64,000 bases of DNA, from assembly GCA_046594445.1 (NCBI GenBank), contig JBKJSM010000057.1, forward strand, positions 24,328 to 88,327. The letters are read 5' to 3'. Positions 63,068-64,000 of the stretch are shown here, piece by piece (position 1 is the first letter of the stretch; each line of letters begins with the position of its first letter). Made by a program: the position numbers and the translations under genes. This DNA is from Gaiellasilicea sp046594445 (GTDB lineage Bacteria > Actinomycetota > Thermoleophilia > Gaiellales > Gaiellaceae). Under the pieces are notes generated by a model. It had not been told where the DNA came from and did not search any database. It saw only the letters and a list, made by a program, of their open reading frames with translations.

Positions 63068-64000
63068 ATGCCAAGAGGGAACCGGATCTTGAAAGTGCTT
63101 CTGTCGCTCGGCGTGCTGGTCGTCGCGACCTTCGCGCTCGGCCGGCGCAGAGACGAAGACTGGGAGTGGCCGAGAGAACGGCAGGCGCCCGCCGCCGCGG
63201 ACCCGCCTGCGGTCCGGCACGCACGCCGCCCGGCCGCCCGCTTCGCGCTCACTGCGGCGTTCGCCTGCCTCTTCTTCGCCGGAGCCGCGTTCACCGCGGG
63301 CGCCGGCGACCAGGCAGCGAAACTGCTCGACGACGACGCGGCCGCGCTTGAAGAAGCGGCCTCGATCGCCACCGCCCACGTGGAGCCGGCCGAGGCCCCG
63401 GCGGAGCCCGTCGCCGTGCCCGCAGCCGAGCCCGAAGCGGAGCAGGTCGCAGAGCCCGTTCCGGCCCAGCCCGCGGCGTCCGCCGGGCCAGCGGTGGCCG
63501 AGCCAGCCGAAGAGCTCGCGCCCGCAGCGGAGACGCCCGCCGCCCCGAGCAACGTCGTCCAACAGGTCGAGGACATTCCGGCCGCCGCTGCGCCGGTTCC
63601 GGCAGCCGTCCGGCAGCCCGTGCGGGCGGTGCCCACGAAACAGTGGGTCGTCCGTCGCGCGGAGGCGACCCCTGCTCCCGCTCCCGAGATCGAGCGCGAG
63701 CACGAGCCCGAATATGGGGAACCGACCGTGTGGCTCAATCGTGTTCTACCCGACCCGACGCCGCCCTCCGCGCGGCTGGCCCGCTTGTTCGCCCGTCAGC
63801 TGGTCGCCGCGTCGGAGCGGCACGGAGCCGACTGGGCGCTGGTGCTGGGAGTCCTGCGCGCTCAGGGAGAGCGCGGATCGAACCCGGCCGGCGCAGCGGA
63901 GCTCGACAGCCTTGCGGCTCGGCTCGCCGGCGGGAACGAGTGGCGGGGCGCACTAGCGCTCTCCGGCCGCACGACCTTCGCCGACCGCGCCGATGCCCTG
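63068..64000 (+). CDS. Membrane-anchored Ala/Pro/Glu-rich protein with possible lytic transglycosylase domain (runs off the window)
   Basis: ATG 63068 has AGGAG eight bases upstream; the frame stays open to the end, 311 codons. A first hydrophobic stretch lies at 8-24 (LKVLLSLGVLVVATFALG) and a second at about 60-77 (FALTAAFACLFFAGAAFTAG). Then follow about 120 residues of Ala/Pro/Glu-rich linker as found in wall-spanning proteins. A helical domain beginning around residue 240 (RLFARQLVAASERHGADWAL, VLGVLRAQGERGSNPA) recalls SLT-type transglycosylases, but the catalytic Glu context is not certain. Divergent from the pilus operon, it may open the wall for pili (inference). Confidence 0.7.
   Translation, partial: MPRGNRILKVLLSLGVLVVATFALGRRRDEDWEWPRERQAPAAADPPAVRHARRPAARFALTAAFACLFFAGAAFTAGAGDQAAKLLDDDAAALEEAASIATAHVEPAEAPAEPVAVPAAEPEAEQVAEPVPAQPAASAGPAVAEPAEELAPAAETPAAPSNVVQQVEDIPAAAAPVPAAVRQPVRAVPTKQWVVRRAEATPAPAPEIEREHEPEYGEPTVWLNRVLPDPTPPSARLARLFARQLVAASERHGADWALVLGVLRAQGERGSNPAGAAELDSLAARLAGGNEWRGALALSGRTTFADRADAL

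Noticed and set aside
62893..63738. A Ser/Ala/Gly-rich minus-strand frame resembling a secreted low-complexity protein
   Set aside because: It is the antisense of the Ala/Pro/Glu-rich linker of the 63068 gene, which has a ribosome site and hydrophobic segments; its composition follows from that linker.
1..64000. tRNA, rRNA, CRISPR arrays, insertion sequences, attachment sites, replication origin
   Set aside because: Scanning by eye for T-loop sequences, regularly spaced repeats, transposase or integrase motifs and DnaA-box clusters found none. Degenerate tRNA genes could be missed without a covariance search.

Overview
The window is 64 kb of very GC-rich, gene-dense bacterial chromosome. The gene content suggests a deep-branching actinomycetote, most likely Thermoleophilia/Rubrobacteria-like (an inference, not proven). 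Pointers are a fused PafB-PafC WYL regulator, a ruvCAB-yebC-pdxT block, a Tad pilus locus without a secretin gene, class III cyclases fused to other domains, and a System I type (CcmE/CcmF) cytochrome c maturation set. I see no rRNA, tRNA, CRISPR array, transposase, integrase or phage gene. Coding density is above 90 percent, and most same-strand neighbours overlap by 1-20 bases with ATGA, GTGA or TGATG junctions.

Layout. 1-3.1 kb: two-component system, a secreted protein and a cation/proton antiporter. 3.1-8.4 kb: a minus-strand catabolic-looking operon (alpha/beta hydrolase-cyclase fusion, P450, thiolase, DUF1905-like protein, VOC protein, 3-hydroxyacyl-CoA dehydrogenase), divergent from an aldehyde dehydrogenase. 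9.9-17.4 kb: two zinc-ribbon proteins (one with a SPOR-like tail), an unknown Cys-motif protein, PafBC, a GAF histidine kinase, QueG and a quinone oxidoreductase-like protein. 17.4-21.6 kb: an operon that looks like a complete cyclic 2,3-diphosphoglycerate route (phosphoesterase, cDPG synthetase, 2-phosphoglycerate kinase, class II FBPase, DUF59). 21.7-31 kb: nuclease-fold protein, hypoxanthine phosphoribosyltransferase, M23 peptidase, cytochrome c maturation genes, an endonuclease IV-like TIM barrel and a large cyclase/ATPase/TPR regulator. 31-37.5 kb: secreted propeller-like proteins, phosphomannomutase and a thioesterase. 37.6-44.7 kb: Rel, RecJ, small membrane proteins and a GH6 glycosidase. 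44.7-53.1 kb: HelD-like helicase, ruvB, ruvA, ruvC, yebC and pdxT, then an apparent deletion scar with two truncated pseudogenes, a membrane protein and pdxS. 53.3-62.7 kb: a Tad/Flp pilus operon (two pilins, tadE, tadG-like, cpaB, tadZ, tadA, a von Willebrand A-tadB fusion, tadC, a coiled-coil protein). 63-64 kb: start of a secreted or anchored protein that may be a lytic transglycosylase.

Regulation. About twenty genes at the head of transcription units carry a TANNNT box exactly 6-7 bases before the start codon. This is the signature of leaderless transcription known from Actinobacteria, and it settles several start codons. Genes with a Shine-Dalgarno sequence are mostly inside operons, or have a conventional promoter (11140, 31121). 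Strong hairpins separate convergent units. One divergent pair at 42.3 kb shares a single palindromic -10 element.
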